A stretch of DNA of 64,000 nucleotides from Charina bottae (GCA_023362775.1 JALMGJ010000015.1:5995501-6059500); one strand, 5' to 3'. Numbered from the stretch's first letter, positions 1 through 11,768 are shown. A program made the numbers and translations. The notes: generated by a model not told the origin, from the letters alone.

Positions 1-1
1 A

Positions 2-37
<36 letters not shown>
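1..37. repeat. (ATT)n microsatellite
   Basis: Pure trinucleotide tract at the window edge, within an SMPD3 intron. Confidence 0.9.
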
Positions 38-38
<1 letters not shown>

Positions 39-40
39 CC

Positions 41-973
41 AGAAGTCAGGACTGACTACGTACAATTATCTTGCCATGATTGGCTTTTTCACAGGAGAGG
101 AAGGAACGCACTTTGAGCAATTGCAAATGGTCAATATCTTAATTTATTGTTGCAGGATATGGGAGGGGATTGATTCCAATGTTACCTTGCAGGGCAATGA
201 TTAGTACCACCAAACATTCAATTCTCATCTACCGTCCACCTAACACTGTGCAAATGCATCTAATAGCAACTCTTAATAATTTTTCCTTTCTGCAACTTGA
301 GAAAACTTTGCTGTGTTTCTCTTGCTTCTCTCAGGGGAATCCCAGAAGTCGTTCTTCCACAGCGCTAATGATGTCATTTATCATTGTCTCCCGTCAAGGC
401 AATACAATTCATAAACGGGAGCCTTTAGGAAAGGGAAAAAATGGGGGGGGGGGGCATAACCAAGTTCTTCTGAAGCTAAAAATAAAGTCATACGTTGAAG
501 GTGATGCCAATTAGATTGACTCAATAGGACCTGCATTTTCTACATATTCTTTTATCAGGTGGAGATCTAATTGCCTACAGGTATCTATGAGTGTGGCGAA
601 AAACTGGAATCTCACAAAATATCAAAACCAACATTTCATGTTCCCTGTGTTATAAATGACATGGGGAAAGAGGGAAACCTCCCAAATGCTGGGATAGGGT
701 AAGAAAAATAAAATAAAATAAAATTATAGTCACACAAATGCATTAGAAATATATATATCCTTGAATATTTCAATAATATAGAATTATAACTGGTTACTGC
801 TATAATGTCATATTATACTATTTTCTTTCTTTTTTGTTGCACTTTTTCCACTTTTTTCTAAAGCACTTTTTATGTTTTTTTTTCCTTTTTATGACAATGG
901 AAGTATCTCCATCTGTATTATCATGGTGTTTTTATTTTTTATTTTTATTTTTTGTTATTAATTAAAAAGCAAT
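41..973. other. SMPD3 intron, nothing recognised
   Basis: Single-copy looking, AT-rich to the right. A run of ten G at 446-455. No exon-like conservation visible. Confidence 0.5.
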
Positions 974-982
974 ATAAATAAA

Positions 983-1038
<56 letters not shown>
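974..1038. repeat. (AAAT)n-(AAT)n microsatellite
   Basis: Tetranucleotide units pass into trinucleotide units, resembling a LINE tail. It lies about 260 bp downstream (sense strand) of the SMPD3 exon 1297-1452. Confidence 0.9.
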
Positions 1039-1296
1039 CGTGCACCACTGTTGGCAAGTAGGAAGTCACCCTTGGTTTTTGAATGGCCTGGCGTGGACTA
1101 CTTTAGTATCCATTTAACCCACTAAATGAGATTCTGATGAGAATGCAACCATGTCTTTAAAATGTTTCCCCATCCGTTATATTAAAAATTACAGCTCAGT
1201 GGAAACTTTTGGAAGGGACCACATCCAATACTCCTGGGGGCTTTGGTGCTTCAGCTTTTTGAGGTCTAGATTGAAAAGAGAAGGAACCTGCCTCAC

Positions 1297-1452
1297 CTGA
1301 TGAGCAATTGTCAAAGTTCAGGTCACCACAGACCACATCAAATGCCACCAGCTCCTCCGGATTGGCTGTGCTGGAAGAGGAGGTAGATTTTCTGAAATCA
1401 GCCAGCCAATCCTGAAGCAGATCCAGTTGTTCACATCGAACAGTTGTGTCCT
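1297..1452 (-). CDS. SMPD3: SMPD3, third visible coding exon (156 nt)
   Basis: Internal exon: two bases completing Glu474, then 51 codons and one base left over. It reads EDTTVRCEQLDLLQDWLADF, then a serine-rich stretch, then EELVAFDVVCGDLNFDNCSS. The CGDLNFD motif carries the metal-site residues Asp517 and Asn519, matching human Asp510 and Asn512 (human Phe511 is Leu here). The acceptor is ctacag and the donor gtgagg. The left-over G should join AT of the next exon to give Asp. That exon, with the remaining C-terminal part of about 130 residues and the DHLP catalytic histidine, is outside the window on the left. The intron separating this exon from the previous one is 14.7 kb. Confidence 0.96.
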
Positions 1453-1559
1453 CTGTAGAAAGGACAAAGCAAGTAGTTCAAATTTAATCATTTAAAAAAA
1501 AAATTAAGTTACCATTTCAGCAGCTGGACACAATGGTCAAATGTGGAAGATTTAACCAA

Positions 1560-1961
1560 GTTCCTTACAACAACATACATGTATTTGTGGAGCTCCAGAG
1601 ATAGAGGACCTAGTTCATATCTTATTTGAATGCCAGCTATATAAGAAAGAGAGAGATTAGTATCTTGGATGCGACTGGCCTATTGGGATCCATACATTGA
1701 AACAACATATTGCACGTGTGGTCAGAACCCAAATATTACATATAACATGGCTCTTTATATAAACAAAACAGTACAACTAAGAACTGCATATGTGGCTTTC
1801 ATTGGAGTAAATTGTAGGGTGATACAGAAATATGATTTGTATTTCCGTTTAGTTCTGCTTTTGGCTCTATTTTGTTACACATGGTCTTATTATTATCCTG
1901 TATTTTTTATTCTGATATGGCCTTAGGGCTAACCAATAAAGAATTATTATTATTATGGTTG
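1560..1961 (+). mobile_element. LINE 3' fragment with (ATT)n tail
   Basis: The start encodes a broken cysteine-histidine motif (CICGAPEIEDLVHILFECQL) like the C-terminal knuckle of non-LTR retrotransposons. The 3' end is ccaataaagaatta followed by ATT repeats. Clade not assigned. It meets a minus-strand LINE fragment tail to tail. Confidence 0.5.
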
Positions 1962-2260
1962 ATCGCACACTCAGCCAGATGTTGAGACTGGATCTGGCAT
2001 TTTTGCCCACCTATCGAGTCCTTCCCAAGGATCTGGGATAGGCAGATGTTGTTGTTTGATGGTGTTAAAGGTGTTGTCGCAGGATGTACAGCTGTTCCAA
2101 GTAAAGCCGCCTTTTGCAATTGACTGATGGTGATTTTGTCAATGCCGACGGTGTTCAAGGGGTGCTCCAGATGTTTTGGGATTGCACCCAAGGCGCCTAT
2201 TCCTATTGGGACTATCTTTGCTTTCTTTTGCCACAGTCGTTCTACTTCTATTTGCAGGTC

Positions 2261-2262
<2 letters not shown>
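1950..2262 (-). pseudogene. LINE C-terminal coding fragment
   Basis: The minus-strand frame reads DLQIEVERLWQKKAKIVPIG, then IGALGAI and ISQLQKAALLGTA. This series recurs at the C-terminus of non-LTR retrotransposon proteins; I recognise the pattern but cannot name the clade. The upstream end is replaced by a (GAT)n microsatellite at 2263-2294, and the 3' side abuts ATT repeats. Serine runs in the frame come from the microsatellite. Confidence 0.5.

Positions 2263-2294
<32 letters not shown>
2263..2294. repeat. (GAT)n microsatellite
   Basis: About 10-11 units at the 5' edge of the LINE fragment; the source of poly-Ser and poly-Asp frames. Confidence 0.9.
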
Positions 2295-3342
2295 ACCAGA
2301 CTGTTCAATGCAATTCAAACATGAACAAGCCTTGATTCATAGTAAGAATATGTTAAGCATGCTTAACCCTAAACCTAACTTAATGAAACACTATTGCTCT
2401 GCTCATGTAACTTGCTATGCTGGGAAAAGTAAAGCACATTGTACTTTGAGTTAACGGTCCGGTTCATCCAATACGCTCAGACAATATCCCCTCTCCCAGA
2501 ACCAAAAGCTACCCAGCTCCGTATCATCTTCGTCTAGCACACTGTCTACTAAAACACGAGGTAGTTATTTAAATAAGTAGCCACACCGATAAACAGATAG
2601 ACAGCTGAATGTGAATGTTCTGTAAAATAAAGGTAAAATATAGCCTTCGACTATACATTGTAAAACGTTTTGCCTGGTCATATGGTTGGTCTAGGAAACG
2701 CTGCAAAAAAAGAAACAGCCTGTGAAAATAATCCTTGGCTTCTGTAAATATATGGGGCATTATTACTGTTTACTTTTAAAGGACAGAAAAAGGAAAGATA
2801 CCAGACCACTTAAAATAATTCATGGTAGTAAGTCCAACCATCCCATTCTGCTCCAAAGCAATGGCAATTTTTTCTTGATGTTTAAAAAAATAATTTAAAA
2901 AATGGAGTGAAAAGCCTGCTAGATCAGAAACCTGCCCTGAAAAATAGTGAAATTGGCTGCGTTCCTGACTGGGGATATGCTGGCTTAAATTTATTTGGAG
3001 ATGCCGTTCCAAGATATCAGGGAGGCACCAATTTGCCAAGGGCTGTGTGACTCATTTGCACGCTAGATGAATTTAGGGCCTTTGTTCTAACTCTTAAACA
3101 TCTACCTTTATCAAATGTTAAAGCTTTTCCACATTTTGGGGTAGGTCTGATTGTCTGAATTCACCCCAAGTTAGGTTCGGAAAGTAAGTTAATAATGCAT
3201 ATATTTTCCCTCAAAGTTTTGCCTTTTTAAATTTACTGGAACAAAAAAAACCCACATTAAATTTTTTTTTTAAAAAAAACTTTATCTTTACATCTTTAAC
3301 CACATCAGAAATTATAGCTCATGTGTTTGTGTGTTTATACAA

Positions 3343-3614
3343 TGTCAGGCCCAGCCCAAGAACGACCAAGAATCAGTCCAGCCAAACTCCAGTTCTTTAT
3401 TTGCTAATACTGTAACGACAGAATCTTGCCAGACTAAAGCTACTCTACCTAACTTAAGGGGAAATAACCTGGGAGACTCTAGGGCGGGGCTATCCTGAAC
3501 CTCTTGGTTTTCCCACAACTGCCCCCTGGACTGTGTCTCCTCTTATCTCTTCCACCTTCTTGGAATGTGCTCCCTCCTTCCTGAGAACCAGCGGCACTGC
3601 CGAAATCCACCACA
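3343..3614 (-). mobile_element. Solo LTR, 272 bp, 5-bp TSD tacaa
   Basis: On the minus strand it starts TGTGGTGGATTT and ends GGCCTGACA. Flanks are tacaa at 3338-3342 and 3615-3619. Same family as 11106-11367 (shared cagaatcttgccagactaaa and cctgggagactcta blocks). Confidence 0.8.
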
Positions 3615-3619
3615 TACAA

Positions 3620-4913
3620 TTTATAGGCCACCTGATTCTCCATGACTTTGGGTGGCTTACAATTAAAAGTAAAAAAGATACAAAACACACCAAAAAAATC
3701 AACCTTCACTCTACCTCAGAACCTGGGAGAATAGCCGGATCTTTACTAGCTTCCTGAACATCATCAGGGTAGAAGCCATTTGGATATTGCTGCAGATAGG
3801 TGCTGCTACAGTGATTCCTGGCTCCCACAAGATGACACTGCTTGATTAATGGGGCCTGGGGCACACCGACTCTGTCGGATTGCTCCAGTTGGGCACAAAC
3901 CACTGGAGACAGGCAGTCTCTCAAATAACCAGGCCTTATGCCATGAAGGGCTTTATAGATGATAATCAGGACTTGAATTGCACCTGGAAGCCAACTGGTA
4001 ACCAGTGCAGCTCATGGAGTGGTGGGGTCACATGGCCATAATGAGGCAATCCCAAGACTGCCTGCGCTGCTGCATTCTGGACCAGCTGTAGCTTCCTAGT
4101 GTTCTCCAAGGGCAGCTCCATGTAGAGTGCATTATAAAGGTAAAGGTGCCCCCCGCACATTTGTGCAGCCGTGTCCGACTCTAGGGGCCGGTGCTCATCT
4201 CCGTTTGTTAGCCGAAGAGCCAGCATTGTCCGAAGACGCTTCCACGGTCCTGTGGCCGGCATGACGCACGTGGAACGCTGTTACCTTCCCACCAAAGTGG
4301 TACCTATTTATCTATTTGCATTTGCATGCTTTCGAATTGCTAGGTTGGCAAGAGCTGGGGCGAGTGCGGGAGCTCACTCCGTCACACGGGGCTGGGGATT
4401 TGAACCTCCGAACTTGCGATCTTCCGATCGACAAGCCTGGCGTCTTACCCGCTGAGCCACCACACCCCCAGAGTGCATTATACTAACCCGTTTAAGAGGT
4501 GACTAAGGAGTGAATGCTATCTGAAGGGCCTCCTGGTCCAAGAAAGGGCACAACTGGTGCACTAGGAGTACCTATGCAAAGGCCCTCTGGGCCACAGGCG
4601 CCCCCTGCTCTTCAAGCTGGAGCTGTGACTCCAAGAGGACCCTCAATTTGCACACCAGTCTCAAAAGGGGAAGTGTAAGACCAAAGATGGAAGATAGAAT
4701 ATCCCCAGAGTTGGAGGGCCAAAAAAAAATCCACATCTACTTGGTGTGGTCAGGAATGAACCTGAGTCAATTATTAACCTCCCCATCCTGATCCACACAT
4801 TCTCCAGACACTGAGACAGGCCTTGGACCAAGATATCCTGTATAATTGAATATTATCAGTGTACTGCTGATACCTGACCCCAAACTAACGGATGACCTCA
4901 GGGATGACAGGTT
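3620..4913 (-). mobile_element. Old interspersed repeat, family unassigned, split by a SINE
   Basis: The stretch including ccatgaagggctttatagat, tgcattctggaccagctgta and gccccctgctcttcaagctg resembles a widespread reptilian repeat I cannot name. The Sauria SINE at 4137-4469 interrupts it. No coding was recognised. Confidence 0.4.
4137..4469 (-). mobile_element. Sauria SINE, full length
   Basis: tRNA-derived head (gtggctcagcgggtaagacg and box B ggtttgaatc-like), conserved middle, and tail ending gtcggacacggctgcac and cctttacc. The tail resembles the BovB 3' end, which fits mobilisation by BovB. TSD agagtgcattata at 4124-4136 and 4470-4482. Confidence 0.88.
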
Positions 4914-4982
4914 TCCCCTCCCCTCCCTATGCACACACTTCATGACCAATTGGTTAATAATTACCCCAATGATGCTCTAAAA

Positions 4983-5279
4983 CAGGGCTTTCCAAAGTTT
5001 TCCCGCGGCGACACACCAACCGCCGTTGGTGTGTCGCCGCGGGAAAACCCGGAAGTGCCGCTGTTGTGGCAGCGCGCAAAAACCCGGAAGCACTGCTGCC
5101 GCTTTCGGGTTTTTGCGCGCCGCCGTTGGTGTGTCGCCGCAGGAAAACCCGGAAGCGCTGATGATGATCAGCGCTTCCGGGTTGTGTGGCGACACACCAG
5201 ATTGTGTGGCGACACACTTTTGTGTCGCGACACACAGGTTTCCCCTCCCCTCCCTATGCACACACTTTGGAAAGCTCTG
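4983..5279. mobile_element. hAT MITE, hairpin-core subfamily, with copied flank
   Basis: Ends cagggctttcc and ggaaagctctg. TSD ctctaaaa at 4975-4982 and 5280-5287. The core contains palindromic pieces (gcgcaaaaacccg with its complement, and ggaagcgctgatgatgatca with its complement). Positions 5234-5267 are a 34-bp exact copy of the left flank 4907-4940. Confidence 0.85.
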
Positions 5280-5287
5280 CTCTAAAA

Positions 5288-6365
5288 AACTCGTTTGTCT
5301 TTTTTTGACAAAATATTAATATGTATAATTCACAACCATATTTGAATAATGGCTGCTTTAAAAGCATGGCAAAAGATAATGGATAACATTTTTAGTATTC
5401 AAAAACGGCCAGCCACAGTTCCATCCTGAAGAATCTTTCCAATTCCGATTCCACCATTTAGCCAAGACACAGAGAACGTTTTTTTTCCTATGACAAGTTA
5501 AATGGCTTGGATGGCAGCAGATATTAATTAAGTCTAGATTCTGATTTTCCACTGCAGATAACAGTTGTTGCTCTTCAGTGAGAAGAAGCATCTCAGACTG
5601 TATGGAAGAGGATTCCTGCCTGAAATTTGAAAAGCTGGGTTTAGCCTCTTCCTTGGCTACTGGTATTTAAAGATATTTCAGGGGCAGAAGCAGTAATGAC
5701 AAGTGCCTTTTCCAAAAACAGTTAACCAGCATCTGCAAAAAAAGAAAAAAAAGAAAACCTTTATCCAGCCATCCCCAGCTGACCTTTGATCATGAAGCAA
5801 ACTAGTATAATTTTAGATGGGTACCTGGAGAAATCTAAGTATGAATAAATGGGACTGGAACAAGAAACAGAGAGCCAATTACAGAGGGAATCAAATACTA
5901 AAGGTGATTAAATATTCATCAGAGAGCTGTGTCTTGCTTCAAAAAGAAGATTGGCATGTAGAAGGCCCCAGCTGCAATTCTTAGTATCTCCAGGAAGATC
6001 TTCTAAAAAACTCCTGTCTGAAATAATGTTGGCAAGGGGTTCAGTGCATTTTGAGTTGTCTCAAAATGGAAAGAAGGAGCAACAAACTTTAAGCAGAGAG
6101 ACTGGATGATGGGTGGTTGCTGTGGCAATTTTTTTTCAAAATTCAGGAATGGGGAAAGTGAGGTCACTATTCCAGGACAAGCCTTTACATGCATCTCCAA
6201 TGCTACTGGGACTCTGTTGGTCTTGCCACTATAGAATCTAGGAGAACATATTCTATGGAGTCAACCTTTCCAGAACCCAAGAGCAAAATCTCTTAGAATG
6301 TAGGATTTTCCTCTGTTCCTCAGATGGAACCACCATGGGGTAATTCTTTTCACTTGCTAGTGTAA
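5288..6365. other. SMPD3 intron, nothing recognised
   Basis: No terminal repeats, SINE heads or coding were recognised in this stretch. Confidence 0.5.
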
Positions 6366-6826
6366 ATTTATTTATTTCTATTTATTTATTTAATTTTTAT
6401 CCCGCCTTTATTATTTTTATAAATAACTCAAGGTGGCGAACATACCTAATACTCCTTCCTCCTCCTATTTTCCCCACAACAACAGCCCTGTGAGGTGAGT
6501 TGGGCTGAGAGAGAGTGACTGGCCCAAGGTCACCCAGCCGGCTTTCATGCCTCAGGCGGGACTGGAACTCTCAGCCTCCTGGTTTCCCATTGGTTCCTTC
6601 CTAGGGCTGAGAGACAGGGCCTGGCCCAAAGTCACCCAGCCGGCTTTCATGCCTAAGGCAGGACTAGAACTCTCAGTCTCCTGGTTTGCCATTGGCTCCT
6701 TCCTAGGGCTGAGGGACAGGGACTGGCCCAAAGTCACCCAGCCGGCTTTCATGCCTAAGGCAGGACTAGAACTCACAGACTCCTGGTTTCTAGCCCAGCA
6801 CCTTAACCACTAGACCAAACTGGGTC
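6366..6826 (-). mobile_element. tRNA-type SINE with tandem internal expansion
   Basis: Minus orientation: head ctagtggttaaggtgctggg, a body repeated about three times in units of roughly 108 bp (gactgagagttctagtcctg, then gcatgaaagccggctgggtg), then ccaactcacctcacaggg and a tail ataataaaggcgggataaaa with AAAT repeats. A single-unit relative lies at 48911-49149. Confidence 0.78.
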
Positions 6827-7599
6827 TCTAAATGCTCTTCTATAATAGGGATCTGATGTATTGAATAGACTTCAATTGCTGCCTTCATGGAACAATTGAT
6901 TCTATCCAAATTAAAATAACTTGGAAGCAATGTGACAGTTTCAATTGGATTTGCCTCTCCTGTATTCTACTCTTAATGTTGGATCTGGCACTCTTTAATA
7001 CTAGTGCCAAGAGGGCATGGCTGATCTCCAAAAATTGCAAATGCTCCTGTCTACACATGATAAGAAGTAGCCAGAAGAATATCTAAGAAGTGGGGCATTT
7101 TGTAGGTTGGTTGAAAAAGCTGCTCTAATCATCATCTTTAAAACTTCCCAGGTGCTCTTCCCCTCAGACCAGGTAGAAGCTCCATAAATATGCCGTGTGC
7201 TTATTTTATCCCACTCAGACATCTCTCAGAGCAGCTAATAGGCAGAAGAAACTGTTGCTGCTCCCGGCGTTACAATTTAAAAGACACAATGTGCAAAGGA
7301 AAGGGAATGTGGAGAAAGGAGGAAGCAAGCCATCCCAGGCATTTGTTCTTAAAGCTATCATGGCCAGCTAAGATGAAAATTGGGTTAGGGCATTTGACGG
7401 AATGGCTACCAATTAGGAAACCATTTAAGAATACTCAGAACTAGTCTTCCATCAGAGATGATAGAAATGCCCCTCTTCTCTTCTCTTCCAGTGACCTGCA
7501 TTCTGATTTTGCTGCGGAGTCTAAGTAATCTTAGTCACCTAAGATACTGACCACCCATCTTGTGACAGCAAATTCCATAATTTAAATCACAAGTCACGT

Positions 7600-7795
7600 C
7601 AAGTCTCCCATGAGCCCAATTTGACCCCTGGCGGGAACGTTCAAGTAGCCTTCTTCTTGGATGGTGCTTTTGATTTTCCAATCTAGTCTACAGCTCTGGT
7701 ATTTCTGGTTCCTTCCCATCCAAGTACTAACCAAGTGCTACCCTCCTTAGCTTCAAAAGACCGAAAAAGTTAGTCATGGGCCACCTTTGCTGAAA
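7600..7795 (-). mobile_element. 5S rRNA-derived SINE, copy 1
   Basis: On the minus strand 7795-7688 aligns to 5S rRNA: gaagctaaggagggtagcac, then ttggttagtacttggatggg and an end ctgtag. The remainder (7600-7687) resembles the shared SINE tail. It is too diverged to be a 5S gene. Confidence 0.65.
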
Positions 7796-8010
7796 GAAAA
7801 GTCTCCCTTAACTGGAGCTCAAGGATGTGAATATGAAGTTTTCTTGGCAACAACACGGAAACCATCTGCCACTGCTCTTTGGAACATTTTGGGTTTTTTT
7901 TCCCAAGCTAGTCTGCAGCTTTGGCATTGACTGGCCATATCCCATCCAAGAACTAACCATGTTCAGCCCTACTTAGCTTTTCCGAAATCAGCCAAGATTG
8001 GTTAGATATT
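7796..8010 (-). mobile_element. 5S rRNA-derived SINE, copy 2
   Basis: The minus-strand 5S-like head (8003-7913) reads ccaatcttggctgatttcgg, aaagctaagtagggctgaac, ggttagttcttggatgggat. It is followed by gactagcttggga and a tail with cagtggcagatggtttccg and gttgccaagaaaactt. Confidence 0.7.
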
Positions 8011-8389
8011 CCTTGCTGTGAATTTTTAGTGACAAGTTGAGTGGAAAGGTTTTTGGTTTTTTTTTTGTCTACCTGGAAGCTACTGCTGATCCTAGAGTTA
8101 CCGGTGACTTTGCATTTAAGATGGCAGAGGAAGGAAAATGCCCCTTAATTTTCCATATTATTTACAATGTTCTAAAAGTTCCAATTCTGCCCCCAGGCAC
8201 CCTTTTCTTCCCTAAACAGGAAAGCCTTATAAACCCAATTTCTCATGTACTCAGCCTAATATGAACATTTGGTAACATAAAGGAATTGAATTCTCTGCCA
8301 AAAAACTGACATTTTAAACTATTCTGATTCAGTTAGATGGAAGATACATTGTTTTCCCATCAAAAATAGGGAAATTCTAATGGGCGGGG

Positions 8390-8917
8390 AGAGCCAGTGT
8401 GGTACAGTGGCTAGAAACCGGGAGATTGTGAGTTCCAGTCCTGTCTTAGGCAGGAAGTCAGTTGGGTGACTTTCGGCCAGTCACTCTCTCTCTCAGCCCT
8501 AGGAAGGAGCCAATGGCAAACCAGGAGACAGAGTTCTAGTCCCGCCTTAGGCATGAAAGCCGGCTGGGTGAACTTGGGCCAGTCCCTGTCTCTCAGCCCT
8601 AGGAAGGAGCCAATGGCAAACAAGGAGACGGAGAGTTCTAGTCCCGCCTTAGGCACGAAAGCCGGTTGGGTGACCTTGAGCCAGTCCCTGTCTCTCAGCC
8701 CTAGGAAGGAGCCAATGGCAAACCAGGAGACTGAGAGTTCTAGTCCCGCCTTAGGCATGAAAGCTGGCTGGGTGAACTTGGGCCAGTCCCTGTCTCTCAG
8801 CCCTAGGGAGAAGAAGGCAATGGCCAACCACTTCTAAAAATCTTGCCAAGCAAACTGCAAGGACTAGTAGAGGCAGTCACCAGGAGTCAACACTGACTCA
8901 AAGGCACACACACAAAC
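8390..8917 (+). mobile_element. Composite tRNA-type SINE with tandem internal expansion
   Basis: Head gccagtgtggtacagtggct, four tandem body units of about 108 bp of the same type as at 6366, then a different tail (aatggccaaccacttctaaa, cttgccaagcaaactgcaag, gtcaacactgactcaaaggc) that matches the tail of the neighbouring 5S-derived SINEs. Confidence 0.75.
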
Positions 8918-11105
8918 AGTGGGCAGATGGAGGAGTTTTGCCACTTTTCTTAGTGGCCCAGAAGTATGAATGTCCCGTCCTCTCTTCCTTGTAAAATTAC
9001 CTCTCTTCAGCAGGCTTCCTTCCCATCCTCCCACTCAATCCCGAAGAAGACATCAAGTGGATACTTCTTCCGGGGGGCCTTTTTCAGACTGGGAAGTATA
9101 GGCAACCAGGGATTTTGCAGAAGAAACGAAGATGCATAACAGAACAGAAGAAGAACCATGTCTCCTAACAGTCAAATCTCTTCTAAAGCATACTACTGAA
9201 AAAAAAAAGTCCACGTTAACTTGAAAGTATCCCTGAGAATGAAGGAGAGAAATCAAAGCTCCTTTTACAGGAGAAGAAAACTTTCGGCAAATTGGAGGAC
9301 AGAATTCAGCCCAATATTAGAATGAATGCTAATAGGTCTGCAAAAGTGATGATGAAAGAAGGCTGGGGTTGGTGAGCTGCTTAAGGCAAAACATTTGTGC
9401 AAAACGCTCTTCTGTGCAATCTAACCAGGTTGGGGGGCGGGGGGGGGGAAACCCTTTTGGTGCAAGATGCAAACTGAACATGGGCTCTTGTCACCCATGG
9501 CTTTCCAGGTGACAGATTCAGTGCAAGCTTGTATTTGTCTAGTCCGGTAAACTGTGACCCTCCAAGGTCTCCATGCACAGCCAGGTTTGCATCATGATGT
9601 AGTTCGTCCTTACTTTGTAGGGTTTGATTTATTGCTGGCGAACCAGTCGGAGGCACTTGCTGTAAGTGTCCTTGCCTGACTTCTTGGACTCATCCATCAT
9701 TCAAAGGTAATGTGCTGTTGGTTTGGAAGGCTTCCCTTGGAATCGCCAATAACAGCATGCCAGCACACTACATGTGCGGTACATTTTCATTAGCTTATTG
9801 CTGAGCTTTCTCTCTATTGTTGAGTGCTACTCAAGATCCATCAGGTACTTTTAGGTGAGAAAAAATTTAGATGCTTCGGGTTTTATGCGTGAGAGCTCAA
9901 GGAGATGTGGATTTAAGCACTCGGAGCACATTGAGTCAATCAACACTAGCTGCATTCACAGAGCATGTTAAGCCCTGGTTGGCTAGAGCATGGTTTACTA
10001 AATAAATTACTATTGACTGGGTTCACACAAAATACTAAGCAGCTTACACTCCACCATGACTGCGTTCATGCAACATGCTAAGCCAAGGCTAGTCTAACTA
10101 CATTATAGGTTAATCTGTTGTTTGAAGAGGACACCAAGAAAGGTTACCGCAAGAAGTAACAGTACATGGACTTAACAGTATGTCTGGTGGCACAAATGAC
10201 CCAACTCCATTTTAGCCTGGTCGAAGGTACTGCATGAACCTAGTTTTTCATGTTCTACCAATAAGCTAATAACACCTCATAGGAACTTACTGGTTAAGTG
10301 TTCACATTGCTCTAATTCATAACATGCATTGTTTGCTATTGGTTTAGTGTGCTGAGTGAATTCAGCCAAATGGGGTTTATTCAACAAACTGTGGTTCAAG
10401 CCACCCTGCCTATGTAAGATGTAAACCCAGCTGATGGAGTCAGACCTGATCAATTTAACTATAGAGGGGTATGGAGTTAGTCTTGAAGAAGATACATGGC
10501 CACCATTAGGAAAACAGGAACTTAACCTGGAAAATCAGGAAGCCTCTCTCGAGAAGAAACTCAAGACAGCCCCACCTAGGGGGTGACAAGAAGAACACCT
10601 CACTAGCTTGACTTTGTGTATAGGTGTGATTGGCCACATCCATCATGTTGGCCATTTCCTGAGTCCTCCATCTTGTGAGAGCACTCATATGCTCAAAAAT
10701 CCAGATGTGCCTCTATTTTGCCATGGCAAATCATTGCATGAGAAATGCTTGTCTATCTTCACTCAGCCCAAGTCCAAACACATCTCAGTAATTTGTTATA
10801 TTTTTTTTAAAGAAAAGAAGGCTGCAAGACTAAACACTCCCTCACTGTGGTGTCCTCAGAATGTAACTTTTCAAAATCCTTCATTGGCATATTTTGCCCA
10901 TTCTCATTCTCTCCTATGTTATTATTGGCAACGAAAAAGCACTTTTCTGCTGATCAAGTGGCCAATGGGAAAAATGGATGAAACTATACAAAGCTCCAAA
11001 GTCTTCATTTAAATGGCAGAAGGCTGGCTGTTGTTCATCTGTTTTCTATCTTGGGTGTAACCCTTTAGTAGTCCACGTGTTTTGTGTGTACATATTCTGT
11101 GCTAT
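8918..11105. other. SMPD3 intron with dispersed 'cacacaacatgctaa' repeat pieces
   Basis: 9950-10110 and 10300-10400 contain several diverged copies of an unclassified repeat (for example gggttcacacaaaatactaa and gttcatgcaacatgctaagc). No coding was recognised. Confidence 0.45.
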
Positions 11106-11367
11106 TGTCAGGGCCAGCCCAAGAACAACGACAAGTCGCTGTATTCCAAACTCAGTTATTTATTGCTCTCACCATACAGACAGAATCTTGCCAGACTAAA
11201 GCTATCCTAACTAACCCAAGGGGAAATAACCTGGGAGACTCTAGAGCGGAGCTACTCTGACTCTCTTTGACTCCCTGCCAAGACTCTCCAGACTGCGAGC
11301 CCGTTTATCTCCTTGGAATGCACCCCCTCCTTCCTGAGAACCAGCGGCAGCTTCAAAATCCACCACA
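11106..11367 (-). mobile_element. Solo LTR, same family as 3343-3614
   Basis: Same ends and internal blocks as the 3.3 kb copy. The flanking 5-mers gctat and tctat agree at four of five bases. An AATAAA equivalent is present on the minus strand near the 3' end. Confidence 0.72.
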
Positions 11368-11446
11368 TCTATGTGTGAACTACCCGTAGCGTACCAGACA
11401 AAGAAATAAGATCTTCCTAATGATGTTTAATGGGTTAAATCTGAAG

Positions 11447-11623
11447 AAATACCACTCCGGTGGGAAGGTAACAGCGTTCTGTGTGCCTTGGCATTTAGTC
11501 ATGCTGACCACATAACCATGGAAGCATCTATGGACAACGCTGGCTCCCTCGGCCGAGAATCGGAGATGAGCGCCGCCCCCTAGAGCCGGATACGACTGGA
11601 AGGGGAAACCTTAACTTACCTTT
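11447..11623 (+). mobile_element. Sauria SINE, 5' truncated, with 28-bp TSD
   Basis: Lacks the tRNA head and starts in the ataccactccggtggga part. The two 28-bp flanks 11419-11446 and 11624-11651 differ at one base. Confidence 0.82.
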
Positions 11624-11768
11624 AATGCTGTTTAATGGGTTAAATCTGAAGTCTTGTGGCATCTTTTTCAAATAACAAATTTGGTATGTGCATTATAATA
11701 AAATAAGCAGAACCAAGAATAGTTTCTTGGAGGACCCGTTCTGAATCAATAAAGGAAATTGCTTAGGG

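Noticed and set aside
7688..8003. 5S rRNA gene candidates
   Set aside because: Two strongly diverged partial matches, each followed by a SINE tail.
8411..8837. Frames of 138 and 123 codons with repeated LGLRDRDWPK or LSLSPRKEPMAN
   Set aside because: Both are translations of the tandem SINE module, open on both strands.
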